Assembly: GCF_051958935.1 (NCBI RefSeq)
Contig: NZ_JBQCFP010000158.1
Location: 1 to 7,070 of the forward strand
Length of the DNA: 7,070 nt
Reading direction: 5' to 3'
Source: Dokdonella_A sp051958935
GTDB taxonomy: Bacteria > Pseudomonadota > Gammaproteobacteria > Xanthomonadales > Rhodanobacteraceae
The notes beneath the pieces were generated by a model. That model saw only the letters and a list, made by a program, of their open reading frames with translations, searched no databases and was not told the DNA's origin. Made by a program: the position numbers and the translations under genes. Of this stretch, positions 6,671-7,070 are shown piece after piece (position 1 is the first letter of the stretch; the number at the start of each line of letters is the position of its first letter).

Positions 6671-6699
6671 CCTATACGCTTGGCGAAGCCGTGCTTCAT
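6671..6699 (-). promoter_or_regulatory. Candidate pgi promoter
   Basis: On the minus strand, TATAGG (6676-6671) lies 17 bases after ATGAAG (6699-6694). The -10 fits fairly well and the -35 matches three of six consensus bases. It would give a leader of roughly 50 bases before the pgi ATG at 6612. The 17-bp spacer contains the GCTTC arm of the small hairpin. A TAGGCT nearer the ATG is an alternative -10. Confidence 0.3.
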
Positions 6700-6782
6700 T
6701 CGAGTAGTGCTGCCAAGGGAAGGCCGCTTCTGCACCTTCACGGGCTCGTACCATTTCGAGTCTAGGCAAGCTGGTTCGGGCG

Positions 6783-6801
6783 GCGAAACAGGACGTTTCG
6801 C
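6783..6801 (-). terminator. Hairpin at the end of pntB, possible terminator
   Basis: A perfect 7-bp stem, GCGAAAC (6783-6789) and GTTTCGC (6795-6801) with loop AGGAC, starts two bases after the pntB TAG on the minus strand. No run of T follows (CGCCCGAACC), so it is not a textbook intrinsic terminator. It may instead stabilise the 3' end or pause the polymerase before Rho-dependent release. Confidence 0.45.
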
Positions 6802-6802
6802 A

Positions 6803-7070
6803 CTAGTGACTCCCACTGCCGCCCTCGACCGCCTTGAGTTCGGCGATCAGCTGGTTCGCCGCTTCCTTGCCATCGGCGTAGAGCATGCGTGTGTTGTCGG
6901 CATAGAACAGCGCGTTCTCGATGCCGGCGAAGCCGGTGCCCTTGCCGCGCTTGATCACGATCGTCTGCTTCGAATCGACCACGTCGAGGATCGGCATGCC
7001 GTAGATCGGCGAGGACTTGTCGGTCTTCGCCGCAGGGTTCACCACGTCGTTCGCGCCGATCACGATCGCG
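6803..7070 (-). CDS. pntB: NAD(P) transhydrogenase subunit beta, C-terminal end only
   Basis: The last 88 residues of the beta subunit of the proton-translocating transhydrogenase, which uses the proton gradient to drive hydride transfer from NADH to NADP+ at the inner membrane. The visible part is the end of the cytoplasmic NADP(H)-binding domain III. It carries VIGANDVVNPAA at the left of the fragment, SSPIYGMPILDV, the loop IKRGKGTGFAG, whose Lys-Arg normally contacts the NADP 2'-phosphate (KRS in E. coli), and YADNTRMLYADGK. The reading frame is open through the right edge. A flexible GGSGSH tail extends past the usual end. pntA and the rest of pntB should lie to the right of this window. 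It is upstream of pgi on the same strand but separated by a hairpin and 190 bp. Confidence 0.95.
   Translation of the reverse strand, partial: AIVIGANDVVNPAAKTDKSSPIYGMPILDVVDSKQTIVIKRGKGTGFAGIENALFYADNTRMLYADGKEAANQLIAELKAVEGGSGSH

Larger units (their letters stand above)
6613..6802. other. Lower-GC intergenic spacer between pntB and pgi
   Basis: No recognised gene. The stretch 6661-6720 is about 53% GC and 6721-6780 about 60%, counted directly, against roughly 70% around it. On the minus strand it holds CTTGGC (6720-6710 region), a hairpin GAAGC-ACG-GCTTC (6697-6685), and GCCAAG right after it, so two alternative stems compete. A 64-codon minus-strand reading frame (6816-6622) crosses it with unusually mixed residues (for example SKWYEPVKVQKR), but it begins inside pntB, has no clear ribosome site, and I do not recognise it. 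Confidence 0.5.

Noticed and set aside
4846..6765. A 639-codon plus-strand open frame antisense to pgi
   Set aside because: It mirrors the codon pattern of pgi, has no domain features and starts inside pgm; treated as a high-GC shadow.
6622..6816. A 64-codon minus-strand frame between pntB and pgi
   Set aside because: No ribosome site, begins inside pntB and matches no family I know; kept only as part of the low-GC spacer observation.

Overview
The window is a very GC-rich (roughly 70% by eye), gene-dense bacterial chromosome segment. Gene content (E. coli-type pgi, pgm and pntB, a MocR/PLP-type regulator) and three GTAG-headed REP-like palindromes of the sort known from Stenotrophomonas and relatives suggest a gammaproteobacterium, probably Xanthomonadales. 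That placement is an inference from family knowledge; no search was run.

Left part (1-1836): a divergent pair. The 5' two-fifths of a MocR-type GntR/aminotransferase regulator runs leftward off the edge. Facing it across a 167-bp control region with nested and direct repeats is a two-gene unit: a pyridoxamine-5'-phosphate-oxidase-like FMN split-barrel protein, translationally coupled through an ATGA overlap to a small GNAT acetyltransferase. This looks like a self-contained, regulator-controlled flavoprotein plus acetyltransferase module whose substrate is unknown.

Middle (1833-2569): three short palindromic GTAG-type elements. Two lie in inverted orientation between the GNAT gene and an orphan 140-residue membrane protein gene, and one lies just after that gene, between it and the convergent DsbA-like gene. 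The first supplies the GNAT stop codon.

Right part (2570-7070, all minus strand): in transcription order, the end of pntB (membrane transhydrogenase beta subunit), a 190-bp spacer of lower GC, pgi (glucose-6-phosphate isomerase), pgm (phosphoglucomutase, coupled to pgi by a GTGA overlap), and 87 bp later a cytoplasmic FrnE-like DsbA-family oxidoreductase. Pgi and Pgm interconvert F6P, G6P and G1P, so the pair connects glycolysis/gluconeogenesis with sugar-nucleotide and polysaccharide supply. PntB links the NADH and NADPH pools. Both large enzymes keep every catalytic motif I could check.

I see no tRNA, rRNA, CRISPR array, intact insertion sequence or phage gene. No clearly new system is visible. 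The points most worth a second look are the palindromic elements around the orphan membrane gene, the repeat architecture of the divergent promoter, and the lower-GC spacer between pntB and pgi.
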